Below, in pieces: positions 9,019 through 18,122 of a stretch of DNA of 64,000 bases. Both the position numbers and the translations under genes were made by a program. This stretch comes from Vibrio gallaecicus. Its GTDB lineage: Bacteria > Pseudomonadota > Gammaproteobacteria > Enterobacterales > Vibrionaceae. The stretch is taken from contig NZ_AP025491.1 of the NCBI RefSeq assembly GCF_024347495.1, forward strand, positions 1,240,001 through 1,304,000. Direction: 5' to 3'. Below the pieces are notes generated by a model. That model worked only from the letters and a program-made list of their open reading frames with translations. It ran no database searches and was not told the origin of the DNA. Position 1 is the stretch's first letter. Each line of letters opens with the position of its first letter.

Positions 9019-10455
9019 ATGAGCCCTGAAAAGCACCTTCTAGACTGGCAAACTAGCCAAACGATTGCTGAATCAATTTCGCCTACTTTAGGTCAACTTT
9101 ATCGTCAAAAAGGCGTAGAAGTTATCCTCTTTGGGAAAACACTGGTTAATGCAACCACCATCGACATAATTAAAGCTCACCGCATAGCAAAACGTTACAC
9201 TGGCTCACTTCTTACACCTGAACAAACTCAACCTATTATTCAACATCTACTCAATATGGACCTTTCTCCGTGCCGTATTGATGTTGGTCGCCTAGCTCAC
9301 ATGTTCTGGGAAAATAGAGAGGACACCACAGGCTTAGACGATTTCCTACAAACTGCACTTTTAGAGTCGTTAAATGGCGAAGCGATGACAGAACCTCGTG
9401 ACGTTGTGCTTTATGGATTTGGTCGTATAGGTCGTTTATTGACTCGCTTGCTTATTGAGAAAAGCGGCCCAGGTTATCCATTACGTTTACGTGCAATTGT
9501 TGTACGAGGCGGCAAAAAAGGCGACTTAGAAAAACGAGCAAGCTTGCTACGCCGTGACTCAGTGCATGGTCAATTTAACGGCAGCATTGTTGTGGATGAA
9601 GAACGAAAAGCCATCATTGTTAACGGCAATTACATTCAGGTGATTTACGCTAACAAACCTGAAGATATTGATTACACCACTTATGGCATAAATAACGCTC
9701 TTGTTGTTGATAACACAGGTGTATGGCGCGACTCTGAAGGTCTAAGCCAGCATGTGGCATGTAATGGTGCGAAGAAGGTTTTACTTACCGCTCCAGGTAA
9801 AGGCGATATTAAAAATGTTGTATTCGGGGTAAATGAAGATGTTATTCAACCTGAAGACACCATCATTTCCGCAGCAAGCTGCACCACAAATGCCATTACA
9901 CCAGTACTTAAAGCCGTTCACGATAAATATGGCGTACTTTCAGGACATATCGAAACCGTTCACTCATTCACTAATGACCAAAACCTTATCGATAACTTCC
10001 ATTCTGGTGATCGCCGTGGTCGTGCTGCTTCATTAAACATGGTCCTCACTTCAACAGGTGCAGCAAAAGCCGTCGCTAAAGCAATGCCTGAAATGGCAGG
10101 TAAACTAACGGGCAACGCAATTCGTGTTCCAACGCCAAATGTTTCAATGGCTGTAGCTAATTTGAACCTAGAAAATGGGACTGATAAAGAAGAGTTAAAC
10201 AGCTATTTACGTGAGATGGCACTGACTTCTCCGCTTTCAGCGCAAATTGACTACACAGATTCAACTGAGATTGTATCAACTGACCTAGTGGGCTCACGTC
10301 ACGCTGGTGTAGTGGATGGTGTAGCGACTATTGCTCAAGACAACCGCGCCGTTCTTTACATTTGGTACGACAATGAATTCGGTTATAGCTGCCAAGTTGT
10401 ACACTGCATGGAACAAATGATGGGCGTTCGTTACAAAACGTACCCTAGCACCTAA
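9019..10455 (+). CDS. Glyceraldehyde-3-phosphate dehydrogenase, long form
   Basis: 478 residues, about 140 longer than classic GapA. The extra length is an N-terminal domain (about 1-130). The dehydrogenase starts at VVLYGFGRIGRLLTRLL (NAD-binding). The catalytic Cys is in SAASCTTNAITP and the catalytic His in HIETVHSFTNDQ; the GDRRGRAASLNMV and YDNEFGY motifs are also present. This long form is known in gammaproteobacteria alongside GapA. Direction (glycolytic or gluconeogenic) cannot be told. Ends before a terminator at 10608-10639. Confidence 0.92.
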   Translation: MSPEKHLLDWQTSQTIAESISPTLGQLYRQKGVEVILFGKTLVNATTIDIIKAHRIAKRYTGSLLTPEQTQPIIQHLLNMDLSPCRIDVGRLAHMFWENREDTTGLDDFLQTALLESLNGEAMTEPRDVVLYGFGRIGRLLTRLLIEKSGPGYPLRLRAIVVRGGKKGDLEKRASLLRRDSVHGQFNGSIVVDEERKAIIVNGNYIQVIYANKPEDIDYTTYGINNALVVDNTGVWRDSEGLSQHVACNGAKKVLLTAPGKGDIKNVVFGVNEDVIQPEDTIISAASCTTNAITPVLKAVHDKYGVLSGHIETVHSFTNDQNLIDNFHSGDRRGRAASLNMVLTSTGAAKAVAKAMPEMAGKLTGNAIRVPTPNVSMAVANLNLENGTDKEELNSYLREMALTSPLSAQIDYTDSTEIVSTDLVGSRHAGVVDGVATIAQDNRAVLYIWYDNEFGYSCQVVHCMEQMMGVRYKTYPST

Positions 10456-10607
10456 AATAACGGTATGAATCGCTAAGTAATTAGCAGTTATGTCACAGGC
10501 TCCACAACATAATAATGATAAAAGTACTGCTGTATTCAAACAGATTCAATAGGAACTCGACCCCATGAGATTGTTATTGAGTCGTTTAAATACAGCTCCC
10601 CCATTTA

Positions 10608-10639
10608 GCCGCTCATGCTTTGTTTGAGCGGCATTTTTA
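10608..10639 (+). terminator. Rho-independent terminator after the GAPDH gene
   Basis: Perfect 8-bp GC-rich stem GCCGCTCA / TGAGCGGC, 9-base loop, then ATTTTTATTT. Orientation fits the GAPDH gene, although it lies 153 bases after its stop. Confidence 0.85.
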
Positions 10640-10691
10640 TTTCTAGATACCTATAAGCCCTGCATACTTAAGATATTGAATAATAAGGAAG

Positions 10692-11759
10692 CTAATTTAA
10701 TGACACTTCTACATCTGCATTAATGGTACTAGAACAGGCAAGTACATAACCTTGCTCTATCTCTTCATCAGTTAAAGTTTCTGTACTCGTTGAAGTGACT
10801 GAGCCTTTCGTTACCTTACACTTGCATGAACCGCAGATACCACTTCGACAAGCTGCAATTACTGGTACACCACCTTTCTCAAGTGAATCAATCAATGGGC
10901 TACCTTGCTCAGCTTCAAGCTCAACGCCAAATACAGGAACAAATACATTTACTGAACCGCTTGCTGCATTCTGTTCAGTTGCTTGTTCTTCATTATTTTC
11001 AATGTCACAGCTCAATGATTCAGCAGGCGTAAAGCTTTCTTGGTAGAAGTTACTCATATTAAATTCGAGCTCTTTCAAGTAGCTTTCAATATCGTGCATA
11101 AATCCAATTGGACCACACAAATAAACGGTTCTATCTAAAATATCGGGGCTCAGTGTAACCAACCAATTTTTATCTAATCGGCCTTGAGGAAATGCAGTAT
11201 CTTGGTTGTCTTTTAGTAACAGCTTTAAGTGAAAGTTATCGAACTCTTCATTAAGTTGATTAAGCTCTTCAAAATAAATCGTTTGTCTTTTATTTCTCGC
11301 CATATGGATAAAATCAATTTCGATTTTACTGTCTGAAGCAAGCCAGTATTTCGCCATTGCCATTACAGGTGTAATGCCACAGCCGGCACTCACAAGCGTC
11401 ACTTTATTAGTATTGGACGGCAAACAATCAATGCAGTTAAAGCCACCAGCTGGTTTCAACACTGAAACTTCATCACCTTCATCCAGTTCATCAATAATGA
11501 AGTTAGAAACCAAACCACCTTCAACTCGCTTCACTGTCAGTTTTAAGCGGTTTTCATCTGGGCGAGAGCTAATGGAGTATGCTCGGTAATCCAGTTTCTC
11601 AGGCATATGCAGGCCAAGAGTAATGAACTGCCCCGGTTTAAAATTAAATTTGAGATCTTGTGGAACACTACCAAGTTCGAAGCTTACTGTATCTTCAGTT
11701 TCATACCACTTTTTAAGACAAACTAATGAGATAGAGTCACTTTCAGACCATGCATACAT
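10692..11759 (-). CDS. hcr: NADH oxidoreductase partner of hybrid-cluster protein (Hcr)
   Basis: 355 residues. FAD-binding ferredoxin-reductase domain first (RAYSISSRP for FAD, then GFN), the NAD domain (VSAGCGITPVMAMAKY, VYLCGPIGFM), and a C-terminal plant-type 2Fe-2S domain with CRSGICGSCKC and the last cysteine in YVLACSS. It passes electrons from NADH to Hcp, which lies 142 bases upstream on the same strand. Known role: NO detoxification and repair of nitrosated proteins during anaerobic nitrate or nitrite respiration. A stem with a T-run between the two genes suggests hcr is expressed at a lower level than hcp. Confidence 0.93.
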   Translation of the reverse strand: MYAWSESDSISLVCLKKWYETEDTVSFELGSVPQDLKFNFKPGQFITLGLHMPEKLDYRAYSISSRPDENRLKLTVKRVEGGLVSNFIIDELDEGDEVSVLKPAGGFNCIDCLPSNTNKVTLVSAGCGITPVMAMAKYWLASDSKIEIDFIHMARNKRQTIYFEELNQLNEEFDNFHLKLLLKDNQDTAFPQGRLDKNWLVTLSPDILDRTVYLCGPIGFMHDIESYLKELEFNMSNFYQESFTPAESLSCDIENNEEQATEQNAASGSVNVFVPVFGVELEAEQGSPLIDSLEKGGVPVIAACRSGICGSCKCKVTKGSVTSTSTETLTDEEIEQGYVLACSSTINADVEVSLN

Positions 11760-11835
11760 AATTCAGAACACCTTTTAAAGAAATAGCCAGCCTAATAATC
11801 AGCTAGTGAAAATAGGTTTTATTAAATACGTAAAT

Positions 11836-11895
11836 ATAAAAAGCCTCGGGGCTTAAACAAGCACTCATGAAAGTACTTATCTTTGCCTCGAGGCT
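11836..11895 (-). terminator. Structured terminator between hcp and hcr
   Basis: Read on the minus strand: AGCCTCGAGGC pairs with GCCCCGAGGCT (one mismatch), an inner imperfect stem AAGTACT/AGTGCTT fills the loop, and TTTTTA follows. It begins 6 bases after the hcp stop. It should reduce read-through into hcr. Confidence 0.75.
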
Positions 11896-11901
11896 GATTC
11901 A

Positions 11902-13563
11902 TTACGCCGCTAAGATTGTTTTAAGATCTTGCTCAGGTGTAGAAATTGCTCGCATATCAAACTCAGCTTGCATAATTTCAAGCAAGTTTTCAGTTAAAAA
12001 TGCAGGTGCAGTTGGGCCGGTATAAATACCTTTAACGCCAAGTGCAAACAATGTCAGTAAGATAACAATCGCTTTTTGTTCAAACCAAGAAAGGACTAAA
12101 GTCAGTGGCAATTCATTAATACCGCAATCGAACTCTTTTGACAGCGCCAAAGCCAGTTGAATAGCAGAATAAGCATCATTACATTGACCCACATCCAGAA
12201 GACGAGGAATACCGTTAATGTCACCAAATTGGTTCTTGTTAAATCGGAATTTACCACAAGCTAAAGTCAGGATAAGTGTGTCTTCAGGCGCTTGAGCCGT
12301 GAAATCTGTGTAGTAGCTACGTTCTGATTTATCACCATCACAACCACCCACTAAGAAGAAGTGTTTGATGTTACCTTCTTTCACTTGGTCAATCACAGCA
12401 GGTGCGGCTTCCATCAAGGCATTACGACCAAACCCGACAGTGATCATTTGCTCAATTTCATCATGCTTGAAGCCTGGTTGAGATAAAGCACATTCAATCA
12501 CATCGCTGAAGTCATCACCTTCAACGTGAGCAACGCCTGGCCAACCAACGATGCTACGAGTAAACAAACGGTCACGGTACTGACCCACATCTGGGTTTAG
12601 CAGACAGTTTGAAGTCATCACGATTGCGCCTGGGAAGTTAGCAAATTCTTTTTGCTGATTCTGCCATGCACTACCGTAGTTACCTGCAAGGTGCGGGTAC
12701 TTATTTAATTCTGGGTAACCGTGTGCAGGAAGCATTTCACCATTCGTGTATACGTTAATGCCCTTGCCTTCAGTTTGTTGAAGGATTTTTTCAAGGTCAT
12801 GCAAGTCATGCCCTGAAACCAAAATACAGTGACCCGCTTTCGTTTTAACATTTACAGCGGTTGGAGCTGGGTGACCAAAAGTATCGGTTTCGCCTTTATC
12901 TAGCATCTCCATTACTTTGTAGTTCATTAGACCAATTTGCATTGATGTATCTAATAACTCTTTAAGATCACTTGGGTCTTTACCTAGGAAAGCCATGATC
13001 TCATGGTACTCACCTTGGATAGCTTCATCTGTTTGACCAAGAACCAGAGCATGCTCCATGTAAGCAGCCGCACCTTTAAGACCGTACAAGCACAATAAAC
13101 GTAAACCAATTACATCTTTATGCTGTGATTCATGACCACGGTTAACGGCCGCTTGAGGCGCAAGCGCGAGCAGTTCCGCAGAATCGGTAGGAAGATCGAA
13201 TTTCGCCGCAGGAGAAAGTTCTGGAATTTCAAAGCCAGTTACAACAGCTGCCGCTCTTACTTTTTCTTCTAGTCGTTGTTTAAATGCATGAGATTGCTGT
13301 GCAAATTCGATAATGCGTGCAGGATCAAAGTTCACATTTGTTAATGTTGCGAAAAATGCACGAGGTGCCCATTCATCGATTTCTGTGTCAATTACACCAC
13401 AAGTACGGCCTAAATTAGCCCAAAAAGAAACACCTTGAAGAGAGTGCACGAGCACATCTTGTAAATCAGAAACTTCCGATGTTTTGCCACACATGCCTTG
13501 AGAAAAAGAACAGCCTTTAACAGCTGGGGTTTGAATGGTTTGTTCACATTGAATACAGAACAT
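11902..13563 (-). CDS. hcp: Hydroxylamine reductase / hybrid-cluster protein (Hcp)
   Basis: 553 residues, the normal length. The N-terminal cysteines are C3, C6, C18 and C25 (C-x2-C-x11-C-x6-C), the spacing of the class II proteins of facultative anaerobes that carry a 2Fe-2S cluster. Hybrid-cluster ligand regions are visible ([43 protein letters not shown]). Reaction: reduction of NO to N2O and/or hydroxylamine to ammonia, with Hcr as electron donor, in the cytoplasm. Family members are commonly controlled by NsrR and FNR; only a weak NsrR-like half site is visible upstream. Confidence 0.96.
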   Translation of the reverse strand: MFCIQCEQTIQTPAVKGCSFSQGMCGKTSEVSDLQDVLVHSLQGVSFWANLGRTCGVIDTEIDEWAPRAFFATLTNVNFDPARIIEFAQQSHAFKQRLEEKVRAAAVVTGFEIPELSPAAKFDLPTDSAELLALAPQAAVNRGHESQHKDVIGLRLLCLYGLKGAAAYMEHALVLGQTDEAIQGEYHEIMAFLGKDPSDLKELLDTSMQIGLMNYKVMEMLDKGETDTFGHPAPTAVNVKTKAGHCILVSGHDLHDLEKILQQTEGKGINVYTNGEMLPAHGYPELNKYPHLAGNYGSAWQNQQKEFANFPGAIVMTSNCLLNPDVGQYRDRLFTRSIVGWPGVAHVEGDDFSDVIECALSQPGFKHDEIEQMITVGFGRNALMEAAPAVIDQVKEGNIKHFFLVGGCDGDKSERSYYTDFTAQAPEDTLILTLACGKFRFNKNQFGDINGIPRLLDVGQCNDAYSAIQLALALSKEFDCGINELPLTLVLSWFEQKAIVILLTLFALGVKGIYTGPTAPAFLTENLLEIMQAEFDMRAISTPEQDLKTILAA

Positions 13564-13699
13564 AGAAATGGGCTCCAGTAATTTTTATTAACCACAAGTA
13601 CTTTGCTTGCGGTGACTTATTTACAAGCCCTATAGAGCATCAATCGTGCCAAACTTTAACTTTCTGATTTAAAAGGAATTATATATTTAACCCTATTTT

Positions 13700-13720
13700 A
13701 AGTATGTATTTATGACTACA
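13700..13720. promoter_or_regulatory. Weak NsrR-like half site upstream of hcp
   Basis: AAGTATGTATTTATGACTAC has one good half (ATGTATTT) of the NsrR consensus ATGYATTT-N-AAATRCAT, but a poor second half. It lies about 140 bases before hcp. Listed because hcp is a classic NsrR target; the match alone is not convincing. Confidence 0.25.
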
Positions 13721-13842
13721 AAATATGACATCAAATAAACACCTTAAAGTCAAAAAGACCTGAAAATAAAATAACAATCGCGTTCATGTTTTGTTCATAC
13801 ACATATCGCTATAGTGCTAAAACAAAGAAAGAGGAAAGAATT

Positions 13843-14139
13843 ATGAAGAATATTTTAATTACATTTGTCGCTTTAATTACTGGTTTCATGGCTCTAATTA
13901 CCAGTCTACTTCTCGCTATCCCATTGGCTATTGCAGCCATGATCACAGGTAAGCGCTTACAAAGTAAAATGAAGAAGCAAGGCTTCTACTCTGCAGCTGG
14001 ACCACAGGCTTCAATGCACGGTCAAACTATGCATAGTCAATCAACAATGCACCGACAGTATGCGACGCACTCAGGGGCAAGTACTGCAAAATCAAGTGTG
14101 ATTGAAGGTGAATACGAAGATCTTTCAGCACAGAAGTAA
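13843..14139 (+). CDS. Small membrane protein with Met/His/Gln/Ser-rich tail
   Basis: 98 residues from the ATG at 13843, which has GAGGAAAG 6 bases upstream; a longer in-frame start at 13786 has no ribosome site. One long hydrophobic region (residues 4-33: ITFVALITGFMALITSLLLA and on) forms one or two membrane helices. The tail is rich in M, H, Q and S (SMHGQTMHSQSTMHRQ) and ends acidic. Met/His-rich tails can bind metals, but this is only a resemblance. No family recognised. Confidence 0.65.
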   Translation: MKNILITFVALITGFMALITSLLLAIPLAIAAMITGKRLQSKMKKQGFYSAAGPQASMHGQTMHSQSTMHRQYATHSGASTAKSSVIEGEYEDLSAQK

Positions 14140-14334
14140 CGTATTAGTTGAATCAGAAACGTAAATAGCAAATAGAGTCCTACATACAAAATAGCTCCCC
14201 CAAGCGATGGCAAATGTAAATATACCTGCCATCGCTCAAGTCACTAACAAAATAATCAAACTTATCACTTGAACGTCATTCACTATTAATGAATGCACCC
14301 TTCATGACATTAAAGAGAGTCTCGCAAACGCACT

Positions 14335-15498
14335 ATGATGAAACTTACTATTACCAGTATCCTTGCTATCTCCTCAATTGCCCTTGCTGGCTGCTCAAAA
14401 GAGGTCATCGACCCTGCATTCCAGAAATCCGATCACCTACCTAATTTCAAGCAAACTTCCTTCACAGATTACGTGGAAGAAACTCAGGAATGGCTACTTT
14501 CTCACCGTGTATTCATGACAAATGACAAACAATTCGAGATAGATGCAAATTCACCAGCTCAATACACTCCGGCGAATCCAAACGGGCAAGCGGTATTGTT
14601 GGTGCATGGTTTGGGTGACTCACCATACTCTTTTCATGATGTTGCGACACATTTAGCGGATCAAGGTTACTTGGTGCGAACCGTATTGCTTCCGGGTCAT
14701 GGCAGTAAAGTGGGTGATCTACAATTGCCCACCCTTCAAGATTGGCAACAAGTCGTGGATCATCACACTCAATTACTTCAAAAAGACTATGATGCAGTCT
14801 GGCTGGGTGGATACTCAACAGGCGCAAACCTTGTTACCTCTCAAGCCATTAATGACCCGTCAATCAAAGGATTAATGCTTTTTTCACCAGCTTTCCAACC
14901 TTTTTCTCCAGCAGTGAAATTTGCGGGCATGGCTAGCCACATCATGACATGGGCAGATCAAGATCCTGAGGATAACCCTCTCCGCTATAATTCATTGCCT
15001 ATGAACGGAGCATCTGTGTACTACCAAACTTCTGAAGTCGTTAGAGACGACCTGGAAAAAGGGATTTACGAAAAGCCAGTATTCATCATGATGAGTGAAG
15101 GCGACAGCGTTATTGATACTGAGTTTGTCCGAAATACCTTCGCTAATACAATGACCAATAATAGCAACATGCTTATTTGGCAAAGTGAGCACTCGCTAGA
15201 TGAGCCTAGATCTAAAACATTCAGCATGGCACTTGAAGAACAGAGAATATCGAATGGTTCTCATATGGGCTTACTCTTCTCTCCTGAAAATCCATATTAT
15301 GGAGTAAACGGTACGGAAGTAATTTGCAGTAATGGACAAGGCTCTAACCTAGAAAATGAATGCTTGGCGGGTAGTGAAGTTTGGTATTCATCTTGGGGAT
15401 ACACTGAACAAGGCAAGAACCACGCAAGGTTAACGTATAACCCATATTTCAATGAAAGCATGCAAGCTCTTGATCTGATGTTAAAAACATCGAATTAA
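14335..15498 (+). CDS. Lipoprotein alpha/beta hydrolase (esterase/lipase-like)
   Basis: 387 residues. Lipobox ALAGCSKE means it is anchored as a lipoprotein. An alpha/beta-hydrolase fold follows: oxyanion loop LLVHGLGDSPYSF, nucleophile elbow GGYSTGA (Ser about residue 161), Asp in SEGDSVID and His in NGSHMGLLFSP. The HGLGDSP arrangement is that of monoglyceride-lipase or carboxylesterase types. Probably acts on short acyl esters in the periplasm or at the outer membrane. MMK start: either ATG is possible, 3 bases apart. The stop is followed at once by a TAGCTTC tandem array. Confidence 0.82.
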   Translation: MMKLTITSILAISSIALAGCSKEVIDPAFQKSDHLPNFKQTSFTDYVEETQEWLLSHRVFMTNDKQFEIDANSPAQYTPANPNGQAVLLVHGLGDSPYSFHDVATHLADQGYLVRTVLLPGHGSKVGDLQLPTLQDWQQVVDHHTQLLQKDYDAVWLGGYSTGANLVTSQAINDPSIKGLMLFSPAFQPFSPAVKFAGMASHIMTWADQDPEDNPLRYNSLPMNGASVYYQTSEVVRDDLEKGIYEKPVFIMMSEGDSVIDTEFVRNTFANTMTNNSNMLIWQSEHSLDEPRSKTFSMALEEQRISNGSHMGLLFSPENPYYGVNGTEVICSNGQGSNLENECLAGSEVWYSSWGYTEQGKNHARLTYNPYFNESMQALDLMLKTSN

Positions 15499-15543
15499 TA
15501 GCTTCTAGCTTCTAGCTTCTAGCTTCTAGCTTCTAGCTTCTAG
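15499..15543. repeat. 7-bp tandem repeat, TAGCTTC x6 plus TAG
   Basis: Six exact copies of TAGCTTC, starting on the base after the esterase stop codon. Because each unit holds TAG and the period is 7, the array gives stops in all three forward frames. Confidence 0.95.
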
Positions 15544-15585
15544 GACAAGTTAAGCGTAAACCAATAGTTAAAACTCATCTAAAGT

Positions 15586-15697
15586 AAAAGGCTCATACTT
15601 TTCTGTCACTGTTTTCACATAAGTATGAGAACAAGAACAGAAAAGCATGAGCCTTTTATTATTTGCTTGGTGTAGGTCTGTAACTTTGAAAACAGTG
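15586..15697. other. Convergent intergenic region of nested complementary segments
   Basis: Segment A (15586-15606, AAAAGGCTCAT then ACTTTTCTGT) is complementary to segment C (15637-15657) at 20 of 21 bases. The middle of A (CTCATACTT, 15592-15600) is also perfectly complementary to B (AAGTATGAG, 15621-15629). D (CACTGTTTTCA, 15607-15617) is perfectly complementary to D' (15687-15697). A:B and A:C are mutually exclusive. A T-rich stretch follows C, so A:C could act as a terminator for the esterase gene. It may be an attenuator-like element, a small RNA, or an eroded mobile inverted repeat. Confidence 0.7.
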
Positions 15698-15774
15698 ATT
15701 CTTAAACCATTGCTCTAATTTCAACCACTGAAATTTTATTCATCTAAAACCTTTATTTATCTTAGCTAATAGTC

Positions 15775-16389
15775 TTAAACGGTCACCACAACACGCACAG
15801 CTAATAGGATAAGTACAACGCCAGACAACCTGTCTATCAGCTGAGCTTTAGAACGAATGCGATCAACAACCAAAGGGCTAGATAAGATTAAAGTAATGAA
15901 GCTGTACCAAAGCCCATCAATAATAAGTGGTGTAGAAACAATAATGATTTGATTGGTGATGTCATTGCCTAATGCTACGAATTGACTGAACAAGGCAATA
16001 AAAAACAAAGCAATTTTGGGACTTAAAAGTGATAACAAGAATGCTTCACGGGCCGATTGCCAATAACTCATTTTTTCGCCAGCTTCGAGCTTAGCCGCAA
16101 CCCCACCTTTAGATCGAAGTGCATTAAAACCTAGGTAAGCTAAATAGCCAGCGCCCGCATAGCTTATCCCTTTGAACACCAATGGTGACTGCTCTAGTAA
16201 AACGGCTAACCCAATGATTGTCGCAAACGCATACAAGCCAATTCCAAAGGCGTGTGCCCACGCGGCAACAAGTCCATTAAGACGCCCACCAGCCAAACTA
16301 TGTTTCGCGATCATTGCGAGGCTAGGGCCTGGCGACATTGCACCAAGTAAACAAATTAAGAGTAAAGAGAACCAAACTGTCAGTGTCAT
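15775..16389 (-). CDS. LysE/RhtB family amino-acid exporter
   Basis: 204 residues from the ATG at 16389, chosen because AAGGA lies 8 bases upstream; a frame extension to 16407 lacks this. About six membrane helices. The family signature GAMSPGPSLAMIAKHSLAGG is near residue 15. The GYAGAGYLAYLGFNALRS-type segment appears as YAGAGYLAYLGFNALRS. Family members export amino acids or homoserine lactone-like compounds; substrate not predictable. Single gene with its own upstream region, convergent to the esterase. Confidence 0.87.
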   Translation of the reverse strand: MTLTVWFSLLLICLLGAMSPGPSLAMIAKHSLAGGRLNGLVAAWAHAFGIGLYAFATIIGLAVLLEQSPLVFKGISYAGAGYLAYLGFNALRSKGGVAAKLEAGEKMSYWQSAREAFLLSLLSPKIALFFIALFSQFVALGNDITNQIIIVSTPLIIDGLWYSFITLILSSPLVVDRIRSKAQLIDRLSGVVLILLAVRVVVTV

Positions 16390-16565
16390 ATATTTTTTCC
16401 TTGGCAAGCCAGTTCATACTAGATCCACATAGGGTTATAACAGTATTTATTTAAAAGAGAATATCATTAAAAGAAATGCTGAATTGAAACCATGCACCCT
16501 GTATCAAGCTCACCGATAAGCTATCGAATAACCTCAAAGTAAAGCGACTTGGGTATTATTTGAAA

Positions 16566-17513
16566 TCAAAGATTATCATTTAGGTTATGATTTAAAATCA
16601 TACTGATGTTATAGCTTGATCGCAGCATCGCTTTGCACGCTTTTTCACGAGCCCACTTATGTGCAGAATCATTGTCGTATTTTGGATGCCACATCAGCCA
16701 ATATTTATGGCTTTCTGTATCAAAAGGAAGTGAGTGATAAGTCAATTCAAAGTGACGAGCTAAATTCACAGCAATGTGCTCAGGCACGATCATGAGATGA
16801 TCACCTTGTGATAATACATTACAAGCCGATGAGAAGAATGGCACCTGTAATGAGACTCTTCGCTTGTAACCTAACTGTTTTAAAATCACATCAGCATGGG
16901 TGTCTTTATCCCCACCGCCTGTCACTTTAATATGTGGAAATGCCACAATATTATCTAAAGAGATCGTTTTTTGCTTGGCTAATGGATGACTCGAACGCAT
17001 TAAACATACTGAAAAATCTTCCCCTAGTTTCAGGCTGGAAACATTGTCAGGCTTCTTTGGCAACATGGTGGATGCAAGGTGAATGCCCATCTCATTCAAC
17101 GCTTCTAAATAGCTTGGCAGCCAAAGACGATAAGCCAAATTAATTTGGGGCGCGTGTTGGGCTATTTCTGCCACAATATCTGGCAAAATATATTGAGCAA
17201 CATAGTCACTTGAAGAGAGTACCCACTCCCCTTTCCAATCTTTGGGTTCAAAGGGTTTATCATCTAATAAGTGGTCAAATTCACTAAGTAAATCATCCAG
17301 CTTATCTTTGAGTAATAGTGCTCGATTTGTGGGTACCAATTTATTTCCATCGCGTACCAATAAAGGGTCACCACATAACTCTCGCAATTGCGCCAGCTGT
17401 CGGCTCACAGCCGATTGGGTGATGTGCAAACGCTGGGCCGCTTTGCTGACATGACATTCTTCAAGCAATACATGCAGTGAGCGCAGCAAATTTAAATTAA
17501 TGTTCCCTAACAT
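16566..17513 (-). CDS. LysR family transcriptional regulator
   Basis: 315 residues. N-terminal winged HTH (LNLLRSLHVLLEECHVSKAA, then LHITQSAVSRQLAQLREL) and a substrate-binding domain. The closest style is the NodD/LeuO-like subgroup (NLNLLRSLHVLLEE start, DPLLVRDGNKLVPT). Its ATG shares one base with the stop of the SnoaL-like gene (TAATG), so the two form an operon. It may control that operon itself. Confidence 0.88.
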   Translation of the reverse strand: MLGNINLNLLRSLHVLLEECHVSKAAQRLHITQSAVSRQLAQLRELCGDPLLVRDGNKLVPTNRALLLKDKLDDLLSEFDHLLDDKPFEPKDWKGEWVLSSSDYVAQYILPDIVAEIAQHAPQINLAYRLWLPSYLEALNEMGIHLASTMLPKKPDNVSSLKLGEDFSVCLMRSSHPLAKQKTISLDNIVAFPHIKVTGGGDKDTHADVILKQLGYKRRVSLQVPFFSSACNVLSQGDHLMIVPEHIAVNLARHFELTYHSLPFDTESHKYWLMWHPKYDNDSAHKWAREKACKAMLRSSYNISMILNHNLNDNL

Positions 17514-17995
17514 TATTCACCCATTACCTGAACCCATTGGCGTCTCCATTCTGGAGCGGGGAAGCTTTCAGGCCAAAATTCGACTTGTTTACTGATCAAA
17601 CCATCTTCAACCGTATGAAAAGTGATAGCCCTTTCAAATAGCTTACCATCAGACACGCTCACATCCGTTACCACCTGATTACGTTCCGCAACAATGCTAT
17701 TCAGAACAAACGTCCATTTGCCGCTGGCGGGATATTGTGAGTTAATTTTGGCAAAGTTTTCTCTGCCGAAAATGGTTTCATGAGACTGAGGCCATTGAAC
17801 CACACAATCGATGGTCAATAATTTCGATGCCAGATAAAAGTCATTCGTTTCCATTGCCGCCCAAAAGCTAAGTACCACTTCCTTTGGTGCCATACCATCA
17901 ATGTTCGTTTCATCAGAAAAAGTATTTTGGGTAGGAGTCGAACCTTCATAAATGATACTTGATAATAGATAGTCCGTTTCAGCTTTAGATCTCAT
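17513..17995 (-). CDS. SnoaL-like / NTF2-fold protein
   Basis: 160 residues. The core (PKEVVLSFWAAMETNDFYLA, then VVQWPQSHETIFGRENFAKI, then WPESFPAPEWRRQWV) is a SnoaL-like domain of the NTF2 fold, as in limonene-epoxide-hydrolase-like and polyketide-cyclase-like proteins. The first 30 residues are unlike the family; a later start is possible. Reaction unknown. Co-transcribed and translationally coupled with the LysR gene. Confidence 0.7.
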   Translation of the reverse strand: MRSKAETDYLLSSIIYEGSTPTQNTFSDETNIDGMAPKEVVLSFWAAMETNDFYLASKLLTIDCVVQWPQSHETIFGRENFAKINSQYPASGKWTFVLNSIVAERNQVVTDVSVSDGKLFERAITFHTVEDGLISKQVEFWPESFPAPEWRRQWVQVMGE

Positions 17996-18122
17996 GGTTA
18001 TTCTTCATTATTGGAAATATTCATATTTGGGAAATACAGGTTTATTGAACTGAGGCGAATTCGAGGATATTCGTTTCACGTTTTTAAAATCACCTCTCAT
18101 AATTCAAAGCTAATCGCAGTGA

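Noticed and set aside
13786..13842. Longer start for the small membrane protein
   Set aside because: GAGGAAAG fits the ATG at 13843; the extension is polar and unlike a membrane protein start.
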